A stretch of 64,000 nt of DNA from Streptomyces spongiicola (GTDB lineage: Bacteria; Actinomycetota; Actinomycetes; Streptomycetales; Streptomycetaceae), in contig NZ_CP029254.1 in the NCBI RefSeq assembly GCF_003122365.1, positions 1,441,001 through 1,505,000 on the forward strand. The letters are read 5' to 3'. This document shows positions 29,453-39,982 of this stretch, piece by piece. Every line of letters begins with the position of its first letter. Within the stretch, counting starts at the first letter, position 1. Under the pieces are notes generated by a model. It was not told where the DNA came from, searched no databases, and worked only from the letters and a program-made list of their open reading frames with translations. A program made the translations under genes and the position numbers.

Positions 29453-29684
29453 CGCGGTCCAGCATCCCACGGGCCACCGACACCGAGGCCCCTGCCCGGC
29501 GCTCGCTGTGCCGGCACCGACGGCCCAGTCCGGCGCTCGCCGCCCCTGCCCCGGAACCGGCACCGGCACCGGCACCGGGGCGAAGCAAGCCCCTCCCGGC
29601 CCCGGAACGCAGTCCTCGAACGGTAGGTACGCGCACGGTACGCAGACGTTCGACGGGTGTTCGACGGGCGGGCTGCCGGAGCCG

Positions 29685-29936
29685 CTAGAGTTCCTCCCGC
29701 CAGCCGTCCCAGCCGGCCACGAAGTCGTCCAGTTCGGCGGGGCTCAGCCTGGCTTCCGGGTCCTCGACGACCACGAGCCACTGTGCGTCCTCCGCATCGT
29801 CCTCCCCCGCCAGGGCGTCGCGCACCAGCCGGGGCTCGTCGTCCACGCCGAAGCGATCCCCGATCGCCTCGAGGACCTCTTCTGCGGCGTCACGGTCCGG
29901 CAGGACGAGCACATGTCTCACATCACTCACCGCCAC
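29685..29936 (-). CDS. Small conserved acidic protein of unknown function
   Basis: 83 aa from the GTG at 29936 (a second GTG at 29930 is possible). Very acidic, with SDVRHVLVLPDRDAAEEVLEA at the start, LAGEDDAEDAQWLVVVEDP in the middle and LDDFVAGWDGWREEL at the end. The pattern strand-helix-...-strand followed by a Trp-rich helix suggests a small alpha/beta domain like the regulator of RNase E inhibitor type (RraB-like), but that is only a resemblance. Third-position GC and neighbours are normal, so it is probably a real core gene. Confidence 0.7.
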   Translation of the reverse strand: MAVSDVRHVLVLPDRDAAEEVLEAIGDRFGVDDEPRLVRDALAGEDDAEDAQWLVVVEDPEARLSPAELDDFVAGWDGWREEL

Positions 29937-30304
29937 ATTGTGCCGCGCTCCCGGCGAGCGCCCTGCCGTCCCGGCGGCGGCGAGGAGAGGCGAGCGGTGC
30001 CCCGGGGGCGTCGCGGTGTTCCCCCGGCACGGACCGCGCCGGCCCCTGCCAAGGGGCTCGCGGCACCTCCGAGTCGGCCCGGGCCGGGGCGGTCGGCCCC
30101 GATGCGGCGGGGGACAGTGCCCACGGCCTCCGGCCGGGAGGCCGCCTTGCCGCGGGGAAGGCCTCGCTGTGTTCGCGGGTGCGGTCCCTGCCGCAGGCGC
30201 TGACCGCACCCGCCATACGTCACAGGTCCTAGGACGTCGGGCGGAGCCGCCTCCGTCCGCTGCCCGACGTGCCGGAACGCACCCGCGGCGTACGCTCTCA
30301 GGTC
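29937..30304. other. Divergent spacer, no gene seen
   Basis: 368 bases between two divergent genes. Very GC-rich. TACGCT at 30291-30296, eight bases before the PPOX-fold start, is a candidate -10. Nothing else definite. Confidence 0.4.
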
Positions 30305-30760
30305 ATGACGAGCCCCGAGCCGGTCCGCAACCGTGCGCAGCGTAGGAAGGACACCCTCAGCCGACTGACGCAGGACCGTGATGCCTGGGTCGCCACCTCA
30401 TCGGCGAACGGCAGGCCCGCACTCGTGCCGCTGTGGTTCCTGTGGGACCGGGGCACCCTGCTGATGTGCACCCGGCGCGACACCGTGACCGCCCGCAATC
30501 TGACACCGCGCGGCGAGGCCGTCGTCACCGTCGGCCCGGCCACTGACGTCGTGCACCTGTCCGGCACCGCCGAGATCGTGGAATGCGACGCCCTGGCGGC
30601 CGACTCCGCCCGTGCGTTCTCGGCGAAGCTCGGTTGGGACCCGCGCGACGGGGCCCAGTGCGTCTTCCTCCGGATCATCCCTCACACGGTCAAGGCCTGG
30701 CGGGAGGAGAACGAGCAGTCGGGCCGTCTGCTGATGCGCGGCGGACAGTGGCTGGACTGA
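30305..30760 (+). CDS. Pyridoxamine 5'-phosphate oxidase-fold (F420/FMN) protein
   Basis: 151 aa, ATG at 30305. Split-barrel flavin-binding pattern: RLTQDRDAWVATSSANGRPALVPLWFLWDRGTLLM spans the first strands (WVATS...G.P..VPLWF is the family signature), followed by VTARNLTPRGEAVVTVG and VVHLSGTAEIVE. In actinomycetes many such proteins bind F420 and act as reductases; the cofactor cannot be told here. Ends 9 bases before the convergent comEC stop. Confidence 0.85.
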   Translation: MTSPEPVRNRAQRRKDTLSRLTQDRDAWVATSSANGRPALVPLWFLWDRGTLLMCTRRDTVTARNLTPRGEAVVTVGPATDVVHLSGTAEIVECDALAADSARAFSAKLGWDPRDGAQCVFLRIIPHTVKAWREENEQSGRLLMRGGQWLD

Positions 30761-30769
30761 CGGAGCCGT

Positions 30770-33283
30770 TCATGACGCCCTCGAAGTCCGGGAGCCGCGT
30801 GCTACTGCTCGCAGATCTCCTCCAGAGCCCATGACCGCGATCGCCCCGTCCCTGTCGGTACGCAGCACCAAGGCGCCCTGGGACCGCAGAGCGGCGACCG
30901 TCCGGGCCGACGGATGCCCGTACGGGTTGCCCCGGCCGCAGGAGATGAGCGCCAGCCGAGGCCGGGCCGCCGCGAGCAGAGCCGGATGCTGGAAGGCCGA
31001 CCCGTGGTGCGCGACCTTGAGCACGTCGACGCGTGGGAGGGCCGGATGGGCCCTCATCAGCCCCTGCTGCGCGGGGGGTTCCAGATCCCCGAGGAGCAGC
31101 AGCGACACACCCGCTTCCGTCCGCGCGAGCAGGGTGACGCTCGCGTCGTTGGGCTCCGAAGGATTAGTGCCGGTTCCCGTCCCGGGCACGGGCCAGAGCA
31201 CCTGCCAGGTGAGGCCTCCCACACGCCGTCGCTCCCCCGGTCCTGGACGGATCAGCGGCACACCGGCGGCCTCCGCGGTCCGGTGCACGAACTCGGCCTG
31301 GTCGCGCGGCTCTTCGAGGCCGGTCGTCTGGATGGCGCCGACGCTTCTGCCCCGCAGGGCGCCGGGCAGCCCCGCCACATGATCGGCGTGAAAGTGGGTC
31401 AGCAGGAGCAGAGGCACCCTCCTGACGCCCAGTTCGTGGAGGCATCGGTCGGTCAGCGCCGGGTCGGGGCCGGCGTCCACCACCACGGCCGTCCCCTTAC
31501 CCGCAGCCAGAACCGCGGCGTCGCCCTGGCCGACGTCGCACACGGCGAACGACCAGTCAGGCGGCGGCCATCCGGTGACGATCCTGGTCAGCGAAGGCGG
31601 CCGCAGCACCACGAGGACGAGGAGGAGGGCGCATCCCACGGCGGGCCAGGGGCCCCGGAGCAGGCGGCGCACCATCAGCACCCCCGCAGCGGTGACCGCG
31701 GCCAGCAGCAGCGCGCCCCACCAGCCACCGGGCCACTCGGCCTGTGCGCCGGGGAGACCGGCGCCGGTACGGGCGACTCCGGCGATCCACTGGACCGGCC
31801 AGCCGGCACAGCGTGCCAGCAGTTCGGCGGCCGCCGTCGAGACGGGTGCGGCGGCGAGCGCCGCGAACCCGAGCACCGTGGCGGGCGCCACGGCAGGCTC
31901 GGCGAGGAGACCGCAGGGGATCGCCACGAGACTGATCCGCTCGGCGAACACGACCACGACCGGTGCGCACACCGCCTGCGCCGCGGCGGCAGCGGCGAGT
32001 GCCCCCGCGCATCGAGCCGGCACTCCGCGCTGCCGCAGGCCGGTGCTCCAGCGCGGGGCAAGGGTGAGGAGTGAACCCGTGGCCAGCACGGAGAGCAGGA
32101 ACCCGAAGGTACGGGCCGACCAGGGGTCCCACAGCACCAGCAGCAGCACGGCCGCCGCCAGGGCCGGGAGCAGCGATCTGCTCCGCCCGGTGCCGATGGC
32201 CAGGAGAGTGATCGCCCCGCACGCCGCGGCGCGCAGCACGCTCGGTTCCGGCCGGCACACCACCACGAACCCCAGCGTGAGCGCGCCGCCGAACAGCGCG
32301 GTCGCACGCAGTGAGATACCCAACCGGGGAGCCAGACCGCCCCGTTCCGCCCTCAGTGCCCTTCCCGGTGGGCCGATGAGCAGGAACAGGACGATCGCCA
32401 GGTTGCTTCCGGAGACGGCCAGCAGATGAGTGAGATCCGTCGCCTTGAACGCCTCCTGCAGTTCGGTCCCGATGCGGGAGGTGTCGCCGACGACGAGCCC
32501 CGGAAGGAGGGCACGTGCGTCCGGTGGCAGTCCGTCGGTGGCCTGCCTCAGCCCCGCGCGCAGGTCCCCCGCCACGCGCTGCGCCGTGGTCGGCGGCCCC
32601 GTGATCCGGGGCGGTCCCGTGCCTCCGGCCCGTAGTACGGCCGCGAACCGGCCCTCCCCCTCCGGCGGCGGCTCGGCCCGGGCGGAGAGCGTGAGCCGCG
32701 TCGACGGCAGCAGCTCCAGCCATGCGCCGGCCGCCGCCCCGGGCCGGACGATCACCAGCACCGGCGCCCTGGTGGCCACCGGCTCCCCGTGCGCAGTGCT
32801 GACCCGGACGACCTGTGCCTCCAGCAGGACGGCCGGCTGTGCCGCACGATCACCCCATGTCCGAGGGCGGGTCGTGCGCGGATCGGTGACGACGGTCAAC
32901 TCTGCCGTGATCGAGCCGTACTTGCCCGCCGCCTCGGGCACCGGCCCCCGGTACAGGTCCGCGCCGCGCAGTGCGCCGGCGGCCGTGCCGGCGGCTGTGC
33001 ACAGCAGCACCGCGGCGGCGGCGACCCTGTTGCCGGCGCCATTCCAGGGGCGGCGGCGCGCCGCCCCGACGGTCAGGGGCAGCAGCAGCGCGCCCGCTGC
33101 CGCGAGGCAGCCCAGCACCGTCGCACCCGGCCAGGGCGGCCGAGCCGTCAGACCGGCAGCCGCGGCGCCCCAGGCGGCGAGCGCGGGCAGCACCAGACGC
33201 AGATCGGCCGGGCGTTCCTCCAGGACATCGGCCGCCTCCGGCCGTGGCTCGGCCTCGGGGACACCCGCTGCGGTCATGGTCAT
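30770..33283 (-). CDS. comEC: ComEC/Rec2 family DNA-uptake channel protein
   Basis: 837 aa; ATG at 33283 overlaps the comEA stop (ATGA). Domain order: N-terminal helices plus DUF4131 (residues 25-230), the multi-helix Competence domain (LTHLLAVSGSNLAIVLFLL near residue 290 is its hallmark), and a C-terminal metallo-beta-lactamase domain with FAVCDVGQGDAAVL, LTHFHADHVAG and LKVAHHGSAFQ. The family forms the inner-membrane DNA channel of transformation, the MBL domain acting as a nuclease. Natural competence is not established for Streptomyces, yet the pair is conserved next to holA, so its role there is open. Confidence 0.93.
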   Translation of the reverse strand: MTMTAAGVPEAEPRPEAADVLEERPADLRLVLPALAAWGAAAAGLTARPPWPGATVLGCLAAAGALLLPLTVGAARRRPWNGAGNRVAAAAVLLCTAAGTAAGALRGADLYRGPVPEAAGKYGSITAELTVVTDPRTTRPRTWGDRAAQPAVLLEAQVVRVSTAHGEPVATRAPVLVIVRPGAAAGAWLELLPSTRLTLSARAEPPPEGEGRFAAVLRAGGTGPPRITGPPTTAQRVAGDLRAGLRQATDGLPPDARALLPGLVVGDTSRIGTELQEAFKATDLTHLLAVSGSNLAIVLFLLIGPPGRALRAERGGLAPRLGISLRATALFGGALTLGFVVVCRPEPSVLRAAACGAITLLAIGTGRSRSLLPALAAAVLLLVLWDPWSARTFGFLLSVLATGSLLTLAPRWSTGLRQRGVPARCAGALAAAAAAQAVCAPVVVVFAERISLVAIPCGLLAEPAVAPATVLGFAALAAAPVSTAAAELLARCAGWPVQWIAGVARTGAGLPGAQAEWPGGWWGALLLAAVTAAGVLMVRRLLRGPWPAVGCALLLVLVVLRPPSLTRIVTGWPPPDWSFAVCDVGQGDAAVLAAGKGTAVVVDAGPDPALTDRCLHELGVRRVPLLLLTHFHADHVAGLPGALRGRSVGAIQTTGLEEPRDQAEFVHRTAEAAGVPLIRPGPGERRRVGGLTWQVLWPVPGTGTGTNPSEPNDASVTLLARTEAGVSLLLLGDLEPPAQQGLMRAHPALPRVDVLKVAHHGSAFQHPALLAAARPRLALISCGRGNPYGHPSARTVAALRSQGALVLRTDRDGAIAVMGSGGDLRAVARGSRTSRAS

Positions 33284-34434
33284 GGCCGCACCAGCGGTTG
33301 CAGCTCCTCGAACCGGCGGTCCCCGATGCCCTTCACCTCGCGGAGTTCGCCGACCGAGCGGAAGCCGCCGTGCTCTGCTCGGTAGTCCACGATGTGCCGG
33401 GCGAGCACCGGGCCCACGCCCGGCAGGGTGTCGAGTTGCTCCACCGTGGCGGTGCTGAGGCTGAGCGGCCCTCCGCCCGGAACACCCCCGCCCGCCGGCC
33501 CCTGCGGTCCCGGAGCAGGCCCGCCGGGAGCCTGCGGGACGCCCACGGCCACCTGCTCGCCGTCCACGAGCACCCGCGCCCGGTTGAGGCCGGCGAGGTC
33601 GGTGCCGGCCCTGACCCCGCCCGCCGCCCGCAGCGCGTCGGCGACCCGTGCCCCCGCCGGGAGGTGGAGGACGCCCGGGCGCAGGACCTTGCCGCTCACA
33701 TCGACGACGATGCGCCCGGTGGGCTCCCGCGTGGGCGGTGGGCCCGGCGAAGGCCCCGGCGCGGCCGCCTCCGGCGCGGGAGGTGTGCTCCCGGCCAACT
33801 GCGGCGCGGGCACCGGCTCCGGTCGGCCGACCCGGAAGTGCTGCACGGCGAAGGCCACCCCGAGGACCAGGACCACCACGAGGGCGGCCAGCGTCCTCGG
33901 CGCCAGCCCGCAGCGCAGCCGCACCCACGACGGCAAACGCTCCCCCACGGCCAGCCGTGTCCGCTCACGCAGCGAAAGCCCGATGCCGGTCGGCCGCGCC
34001 GGCGGTGACAGCCGTGGCAGCCGTGACAGCTGTGACGGATCGCTCGAGCCGGGCGGTGGCGCGGCCCGGCGACGCCCCCGCTCCGGCGAAGCGGCGGACT
34101 CCCCCATCTCGTCCGACCCGGCGGCCGCCCGGCCCCGTACCCGCACCGGTGCCGGTGCCGGTACCGGTACCGGTACCGGCCCGGCGGTCGGCTCCCGGAG
34201 ATGTCCTGGCGGCGGTCCGGTCCCCGTGCGGGGCGTGTCCGACGTCGGGAAGAGGGCTTGGGCCCGCGACCTCACGGCCGACGACGGTGCCGTGTGCGGG
34301 ACCGGGGATGCGGTGGACGAGGCCGGCACCGGACCCTTCCCCGGCCGCAAGCGCTGCCGGCGGTGACGGGCACGGCCGTCCGAGGCGGGAGCACGGCCCG
34401 GGCCGCTCGTCGCGGAGCGTGATCGGTGAGTCAT
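33280..34434 (-). CDS. comEA: ComEA-like helix-hairpin-helix DNA-binding protein
   Basis: 384 aa, ATG at 34434. An unusually long N-terminal cytoplasmic region of about 165 residues, Arg/Pro/Ser-rich with a PVPVPVPAPAP run, precedes a single membrane helix (TLAALVVVLVLGVAFAV, about residue 175). Outside are an SLBB domain (IVVDVSGKVLRPGVLHLPAG) and a double helix-hairpin-helix (LSTATVEQLDTLPGVGPVLA, then RSVGELREVKGIGDRRFEEL). ComEA captures DNA outside the membrane for ComEC, which overlaps it by four bases. Confidence 0.92.
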   Translation of the reverse strand: MTHRSRSATSGPGRAPASDGRARHRRQRLRPGKGPVPASSTASPVPHTAPSSAVRSRAQALFPTSDTPRTGTGPPPGHLREPTAGPVPVPVPAPAPVRVRGRAAAGSDEMGESAASPERGRRRAAPPPGSSDPSQLSRLPRLSPPARPTGIGLSLRERTRLAVGERLPSWVRLRCGLAPRTLAALVVVLVLGVAFAVQHFRVGRPEPVPAPQLAGSTPPAPEAAAPGPSPGPPPTREPTGRIVVDVSGKVLRPGVLHLPAGARVADALRAAGGVRAGTDLAGLNRARVLVDGEQVAVGVPQAPGGPAPGPQGPAGGGVPGGGPLSLSTATVEQLDTLPGVGPVLARHIVDYRAEHGGFRSVGELREVKGIGDRRFEELQPLVRP

Positions 34435-34896
34435 GGGACCCGACGTTAGGCAGTGCCGCACGACCCTGCTGAGCAGCATCGATTCCGGTGGAGAACGTGA
34501 CCTTTGTGGAAAACTCCGCCACTCTCCGGAGTGAACGATGTGTCCATTCGACCGGGAAACACCGCTCGGCAGGGCCGCCCCGCACCTCACACCAGCGGGG
34601 GGACCGCGCCCCGTCTCCCACACGCGAGGGCATCTCCCCTCACAACGCGGAGGGCACCCTCGGCGCCACGTCGTCAGAGCCCTCACCACGACGGCACTTC
34701 GACCGCAACGCCGCACCGCACCGCTCGACCCCAGCACCCCAGCACCCCAGCACCGCCGAACCAGCAGGGCCCGCACGGCCACCGGCCGGGATCCGGCCCC
34801 AGGTGCCGCCCCGGTCCGGATCCCCGCTCGGTGTGCCCCCTCCCGCAGAACCCCGGACCCGGCCCCGGCCCCCGCCCCCGCCGGGACCGCGCGCCC
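34435..34896. other. Spacer upstream of comEA / downstream of degV
   Basis: 462 bases. On the minus strand TAACGT, eight bases before the comEA ATG, is a candidate -10. 34729-34757 repeats agcaccccagcacccc. Frames across the region are Pro/Arg-rich without domains. Confidence 0.45.
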
Positions 34897-35742
34897 TCAC
34901 CTCGCCGCGACCACGGCCCCCAGCAACCCGGGGCCCGTGTGCGCGCCGATCACCGCGCCCACCTCGCTGACGTGCAGCTCGCACAGGTTCGGCAGCCGCA
35001 TCCGCAGCCGCTCGGCCAGGGCGGACGCCCGTTCCGGCGCGGCGAGATGGTGCACCGCGATGTCCACCGGGCCGGTACCGGCGCACTCCGCCGCGATCTC
35101 CTCGAGGCGGGCGATCGCCTTGGAGGCCGTACGCACCTTCTCCTTGAGTTCGATCCGGCCGCCTTCGAGCTGCAGCAGCGGCTTCACCGCGAGCGCGGAT
35201 CCGAACAGCGCCTGAGCGGCGCCGATCCGGCCGCCCCGGCGCAGATAGTCGAGGGTGTCGACGTAGAAGAAGGCGGACGTGCCCGCGGCCCGCTTCTCGG
35301 CGGCCGCGACCGCCTCGTCGAGGGAGCCGCCGGAGTCCAGCGCCTCGGCCGCGGCGAGCGCGCAGAACCCCAGTGCCATCGCCACCATGCCGGTGTCCAC
35401 CACACGCACCGGGACGGGCGCCCCCGCGGCCGCCAGCACCGCCGCGTCATGGGTACCGGAGAACTCCGAGGACAGGTGCAGCGAGACGACGGCGGTCGCG
35501 CCGGCCTCCGCGGCGGCCCGGTAGGCGGCGGCGAAGGTCTCCGGGCTCGGCCTGGACGTGGTCACGGCGCGGCGCTTCTGGAGTGCCTGCGCGAGGGATC
35601 GGGCCGAGATCTCGGTACCCTCCTCGAGCGCCTGGTTCCCGAGCACGACGGTCAGTGGTACCGCGGTGATTCCATGCGACTCCATCGTCTGCGGCGGCAG
35701 GTAGGCCGTGGAATCGGTGACGATCGCGACATGGCGGGACAT
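34897..35742 (-). CDS. DegV family fatty-acid-binding protein
   Basis: 281 aa, ATG at 35742. DegV (FakB-like) signatures: IVTDSTAYLPP (residues 7-17), TSRPSPETFAAAYR, VSLHLSSEFSGTHDAA, VRVVDTGMVAMALGF and YVDTLDYLRRGGRIGAAQAL. These bind a fatty acid and, with FakA kinase, yield acyl-phosphate. No fakA-like gene is in view. Complete length. Confidence 0.94.
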   Translation of the reverse strand: MSRHVAIVTDSTAYLPPQTMESHGITAVPLTVVLGNQALEEGTEISARSLAQALQKRRAVTTSRPSPETFAAAYRAAAEAGATAVVSLHLSSEFSGTHDAAVLAAAGAPVPVRVVDTGMVAMALGFCALAAAEALDSGGSLDEAVAAAEKRAAGTSAFFYVDTLDYLRRGGRIGAAQALFGSALAVKPLLQLEGGRIELKEKVRTASKAIARLEEIAAECAGTGPVDIAVHHLAAPERASALAERLRMRLPNLCELHVSEVGAVIGAHTGPGLLGAVVAAR

Positions 35743-35939
35743 GAGCGGGAGGTTACCCGCAGCGGTCGCCGCACGGGAGCCCGGGCCCGCCCCTCGGCCC
35801 GGCCCCGCCCCTCGCTTCCGTATCGCGGACGGGCTCCGTCAGGCGCGACCCCGCTGTCCGGCGGGGAGCACCCGGCGCCCGCCGGACCACGTGGGCCGCG
35901 GCCTCCGCCGCCCCGCGGCCGCCCCGCCGGCCCCGCCGA

Positions 35940-36728
35940 CTAGTTCGTGGGCTCCGGGCGCGTGGTCTTGTCCCAGGAGTACCCCGTCGAAAGGCGCGGA
36001 TCCCGCGCCGGGATCGCCCGAGGCTCCTGGGCGCCCGTCCCGGGCCCCGGGTCACCCGGTTCCCGCTCGTCCCGGCCCCCCGCGGGCGGCGAAGGTCGCG
36101 ATGCCGGCGCCGAGGGCGCCCAGGGCTCCTGTGCCGCCGTCGGCTGAGCGGGCTCCGCTGCGGGCCCGGGCCACACCGGTTCGCCGCGCGACCAGTCGCG
36201 CAGCGCTCCCGCCTCGACGTCGATCTGGGCGGCCAGGGACTCCAGGTCGTCTTCGGCGAAGGATCGCGCACGGTCCCGGGCCGCCCAGCGGAGGGACTCC
36301 GCGGAGTGGGTGATCCGCTCGACCCGCTCACGCAGCTGCGGCAGCCGTTCCGCGGTCCGGCCGCGGTCCGGCTCGCGCTCCAGCCTCCGGAGTTCCTCGT
36401 CCAGCTCCCGCCCGTGCACGCTGAGCCGCTCGAAGAGGCCGATCGACTCCCGCAGCGACGCGTCCTCGGCCGCCCCGGCGCGCAGGGCGTCCTGTGTGGC
36501 CTTCATCGACGTGCGCAGGCGGAGCCTCAGCTGGGCGAGTTCGCCGGCCACGCCGACCTGCCCGAGGCTCCTGGCCCGCAGCGTCGTGTCCTCGACGGTG
36601 CGCCGCGCCTGGCTGATCGTGCGGTCCACCCCTCGCTTGGCCGCGCCGACCGCCTTCACTCCCGCGTACACCCCGAGGGCCACGAAGGCGGCGAAGAGCA
36701 GCGCCAGGATCAGGATGACGGTTTCCAT
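35940..36728 (-). CDS. Membrane-anchored coiled-coil protein of unknown function
   Basis: 262 aa, ATG at 36728. One N-terminal membrane helix (VILILALLFAAFVALGVYAGV, residues 4-24) is followed by a long helical region rich in Leu/Arg/Glu heptads (residues 30-170; for example LAQLRLRLRTSM, FERLSVHGRELDEELRRLE) predicted to form coiled coil, and a Pro/Ala-rich disordered tail ending WDKTTRPEPTN. No enzymatic motif. It sits between degV and leuS as a single gene. A structural or cell-envelope role would be a guess. Confidence 0.75.
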   Translation of the reverse strand: METVILILALLFAAFVALGVYAGVKAVGAAKRGVDRTISQARRTVEDTTLRARSLGQVGVAGELAQLRLRLRTSMKATQDALRAGAAEDASLRESIGLFERLSVHGRELDEELRRLEREPDRGRTAERLPQLRERVERITHSAESLRWAARDRARSFAEDDLESLAAQIDVEAGALRDWSRGEPVWPGPAAEPAQPTAAQEPWAPSAPASRPSPPAGGRDEREPGDPGPGTGAQEPRAIPARDPRLSTGYSWDKTTRPEPTN

Positions 36729-36912
36729 GGGCGCCCCTCCGGGTGGTGTGCGGGGTGTGTCTCCGAGTGGTGTGCGGAGTGTGCTTCCACGGTATACGGA
36801 GCGGGCCGGGCGGGGGTTCCGGTGGAACCCCCAACCTGCCCGTAGGGGAAAGATCAGGGCCGGGACCCGGGGTTCTGCCGGGTCCCGGCCCAGGCGCAGG
36901 GGCCCCGGGCCG

Positions 36913-36950
36913 TGAGCGAGGCCCCGCGGCCCAGGGCCGGGCCTCGCTCA
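36913..36950 (-). terminator. leuS terminator
   Basis: 12-bp perfect inverted repeat tgagcgaggccc / gggcctcgctca with a 14-base loop, 26 bp beyond the leuS stop. The remainder of the 36729-36975 spacer has a duplicated gtggtgtgcgg(a/g)gtgtg motif near 36748-36784. Confidence 0.8.
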
Positions 36951-36975
36951 GGGCCCCGGCCCAGGGCGGGGCCGG

Positions 36976-39867
36976 CTACGCCGGGACGATGTTCACCAGC
37001 TTCGGCGCCCGCACGATCACCTTGCGGACCTCCGCGCCGCCCAGCGCGGCCACTACGGCCGGGTCGTCCACGGCCAGCGCCTCCAGTTCCGCGTCACCGA
37101 TCGACGGGGAGACCTCCAGGCGGGCCTTGACCTTGCCCTTGACCTGCACGACGCAGGTCACGGTCTCGTCCACGACGTAGGCGGGGTCCGCCACCGGGAA
37201 GTCCTGGTGCACGACCGAGCCCGAGTGGCCCAGCCGGCGCCACAGCTCCTCGCCGATGTGCGGGGCCAGCGGGGCGATCAGCAGCACCAGGCGCTCCGCC
37301 ACCGAGCGGGCGACCGGGCCGCCCGTCCTGGTCAGGTGGTTGTTCAGCTCGGTGATCTTGGCGATGGCGGTGTTGAAGCGCATCGCCTCCATGTCCTGGC
37401 GGACACCGTCGACGGTCTTGTGCAGGGCACGCAGGGTGGCCTCGTCCGGCTCCGCGTCCACGACGGTGACCTCGCCGGTCGTCTCGTCGACGACGTTGCG
37501 CCACAGCCGCTGGAGCAGCCGGTACTGGCCGACGACGGCGCGCGTGTCCCAGGGGCGGGAGACGTCCAGGGGGCCCATCGCCATCTCGTACAGGCGCAGG
37601 GTGTCGGCACCGTACTCGGCGGCGATCTCGTCCGGGGTGACCGCGTTCTTCAGGGACTTGCCCATCTTGCCCAGCTCGCGCCGGACGGGCTCGCCGCCGT
37701 GGACGTACCCGCCGTCGCGCTCCTCGACCTCGGCGGCGGGCACCGGGAAGCCGCGGGCGTCCCGGTAGACATGCGCCTGGATCATGCCCTGGTTGTAGAG
37801 CTTGTGGAACGGCTCGCTGGACGAGACGTGCCCCAGGTCGTACAGCACCTTGGACCAGAAGCGGGCGTACAGCAGGTGCAGTACGGCGTGCTCGGCGCCG
37901 CCCACGTACAGGTCGACACCGCCGTGCGGCTGCCCCTCGCGGGGGCCCATCCAGTACCGTTCGATCGCCGGGTCGACCAGCCGGTCGGCGTTGTGCGGGT
38001 CCAGGTAGCGCAGCTCGTACCAGCAGGAACCGGCCCAGTTCGGCATGGTGTTGGTCTCGCGGCGGTACCGCTTGACCCCGTCGCCCAGGTCCAGCTCCAC
38101 CTCGACCCACTCCGCGTTGCGCGACAGGGGGGTTTCGGGCCGGGTGTCGGCGTCGTCCGGGTCGAACGTGCGCGGCGAGTAGTCGTCGACCTCCGGGAGT
38201 TCCAGCGGCAGCATCGACTCGGGCAGCGCGTGGGCCACGCCGTCCTCGTCGTAGACGATCGGGAACGGCTCGCCCCAGTAGCGCTGCCGGCTGAACAGCC
38301 AGTCACGCAGCCGGAAGTTGACGGTCGCCTCGCCGACGCCCTTGGCCACCAGCCATTCGGTGATCTTCGCCTTGGCCTCGGCCACCTCCAGGCCGTCCAG
38401 CGAGATCTCGTCGTTCGAGGAGTTGATCGCCGGGCCCTGGCCGGTGAACGCCTCGCCCTCCCAGCCCTCCGGGGGGCGCACGGTGCGGACGATGGGCAGG
38501 CCGAACGCCTCGGCGAACTCCCAGTCGCGCTCGTCCTGGCCGGGGACGGCCATGATCGCACCGGTGCCGTAGCCCATCAGCACGTAGTCGGCCACGAAGA
38601 CCGGGATACGGGCTCCGGTGACGGGGTTCACGGCGTAGGCGCCGGTGAACACGCCGGTCTTGGCCTTGTGCTCGGTCTGGCGCTCGACGTCGCTCTTGGT
38701 CTGGGCCTGCTTGCGGTACTCGGCGACGGCCTCGGCGGGGGTGGCCGCACCGCCGGTCCAGGCGTCCCTGCCCCGGGCGTCCTCGGGCCACTCGGCGGGC
38801 AGGACCGAGTCGATCAGGTCGTGCTCGGGCGCCAGCACCATGTAGGTGGCGCCGAACACGGTGTCGGGCCGGGTGGTGAAGACGGTGACCCGGGCGTGGT
38901 CGTGGCCGTCGACGGGGAAGTCGACGCGTGCGCCCTCGCTGCGGCCGATCCAGTTGCGCTGCTGCAACTTGATGGCCTCGGGCCAGTCCAGCGCGTCGAG
39001 GTCGTCCAGCAGCCGGTCGGCGTAGGCGGTGATGCGCATGTTCCACTGCCGCAGGTTGGCCTTGAAGACCGGGAAGTTGCCGCGCTCGGAGCGACCCTCG
39101 GCGGTGACCTCCTCGTTGGCCAGCACGGTGCCCAGCCCGGGGCACCAGTTGACCGGTGAGTCCGAGGCGTACGCCAGGCGGTGGCCGCTCAGGACGTCGG
39201 CGCGCTCGACGGCGCTCAGCTCACTCCAGGGGCGCCCGGACGGGGTGGCGCGCTCACCGCTCTCGAACTGCGCGGCCAGGTCCTCGATCGGACGGGCCTT
39301 CCCCGCGGCCTCGTCGTACCAGGAGCCGAAGATCCGCAGGAAGATCCACTGCGTCCACTTGTAGTAGTCCGGGTCGATCGTCGCGAACGAGCGGCGCCTG
39401 TCGTGGCCGAGCCCCAGCCGGCGAAGCTGGGCCTTCATGTTCTCGATGTTGGCCTCGGTGGACACCCGCGGGTGCGTGCCCGTCTGGACCGCGTACTGCT
39501 CGGCGGGCAGGCCGAAGGCGTCGAAGCCCAGGGTGTGCAGCACGTTGTGGCCGGTCATCCGCTGGTACCGGGCGTAGGCGTCGGTGGCGATGTAGCCCAG
39601 CGGATGGCCGACGTGCAGTCCCGCGCCCGAGGGGTACGGGAACATGTCCATGATGAACTTCTTGGGCCGTGCCACGACGCCGGCGTCGCCGGCCAGATCA
39701 CCGCTCGGATTGGGCGCCTCATACGTGCCGTCGGCGTCCCAGAAGTCCTGCCAGCGCGCCTCGATGTCGGCGGCCGCGGCCGCCGTGTAGCGGTGGGGTG
39801 CGGCCGCCTCCGCGGAGGTGGCCCCATCCGTGCCGGAGGCCACAGGGGAGGAATTCTTCTCGCTCAT
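36976..39867 (-). CDS. leuS: Leucyl-tRNA synthetase
   Basis: 963 aa, ATG at 39867 with AAGGA just two bases upstream. Class I features: HIGH box as HVGHPLGY (around residue 67), connective CP1 editing domain ([28 protein letters not shown]), and the KMSKS loop as KMGKSLKN (around residue 725). The last 100 residues hold the anticodon-binding and C-terminal domains ([16 protein letters not shown] [13 protein letters not shown]). KMGKS in place of KMSKS is seen in other actinobacterial LeuRS. The gene is preceded by a leucine-rich leader peptide and an intrinsic terminator, so expression should rise when charged tRNA-Leu falls. Confidence 0.98.
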   Translation of the reverse strand: MSEKNSSPVASGTDGATSAEAAAPHRYTAAAAADIEARWQDFWDADGTYEAPNPSGDLAGDAGVVARPKKFIMDMFPYPSGAGLHVGHPLGYIATDAYARYQRMTGHNVLHTLGFDAFGLPAEQYAVQTGTHPRVSTEANIENMKAQLRRLGLGHDRRRSFATIDPDYYKWTQWIFLRIFGSWYDEAAGKARPIEDLAAQFESGERATPSGRPWSELSAVERADVLSGHRLAYASDSPVNWCPGLGTVLANEEVTAEGRSERGNFPVFKANLRQWNMRITAYADRLLDDLDALDWPEAIKLQQRNWIGRSEGARVDFPVDGHDHARVTVFTTRPDTVFGATYMVLAPEHDLIDSVLPAEWPEDARGRDAWTGGAATPAEAVAEYRKQAQTKSDVERQTEHKAKTGVFTGAYAVNPVTGARIPVFVADYVLMGYGTGAIMAVPGQDERDWEFAEAFGLPIVRTVRPPEGWEGEAFTGQGPAINSSNDEISLDGLEVAEAKAKITEWLVAKGVGEATVNFRLRDWLFSRQRYWGEPFPIVYDEDGVAHALPESMLPLELPEVDDYSPRTFDPDDADTRPETPLSRNAEWVEVELDLGDGVKRYRRETNTMPNWAGSCWYELRYLDPHNADRLVDPAIERYWMGPREGQPHGGVDLYVGGAEHAVLHLLYARFWSKVLYDLGHVSSSEPFHKLYNQGMIQAHVYRDARGFPVPAAEVEERDGGYVHGGEPVRRELGKMGKSLKNAVTPDEIAAEYGADTLRLYEMAMGPLDVSRPWDTRAVVGQYRLLQRLWRNVVDETTGEVTVVDAEPDEATLRALHKTVDGVRQDMEAMRFNTAIAKITELNNHLTRTGGPVARSVAERLVLLIAPLAPHIGEELWRRLGHSGSVVHQDFPVADPAYVVDETVTCVVQVKGKVKARLEVSPSIGDAELEALAVDDPAVVAALGGAEVRKVIVRAPKLVNIVPA

Positions 39868-39915
39868 GATCCTTAAAGCTCCATCGATCGTCTCTGCCTG
39901 CGATTGCCTGAAACG

Positions 39916-39939
39916 AAAAAGCCCCTCGCACAGGAGGGG
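39916..39939 (-). terminator. leuS attenuator terminator
   Basis: Reading on the minus strand: stem ccctc-type CCCCTC / GAGGGG with a 6-base loop (CTGTGC) followed by C and five T residues, i.e. a textbook intrinsic terminator with U tract, unusual in this genome. It lies 44 bp after the leader-peptide stop and 49 bp before the leuS start. An upstream inverted repeat (GGCCGG...CCGGCC, 39955-39976) could form the competing structure. Confidence 0.85.
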
Positions 39940-39982
39940 ACGCCGCGCCGAATCCGGCCGGATGGTCACCGGCCGGGACTGA

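Noticed and set aside
36976..39867. KMGKS in LeuRS as an inactivating change
   Set aside because: The same variant is known in other actinobacterial leucyl-tRNA synthetases, and the gene is otherwise intact and essential.
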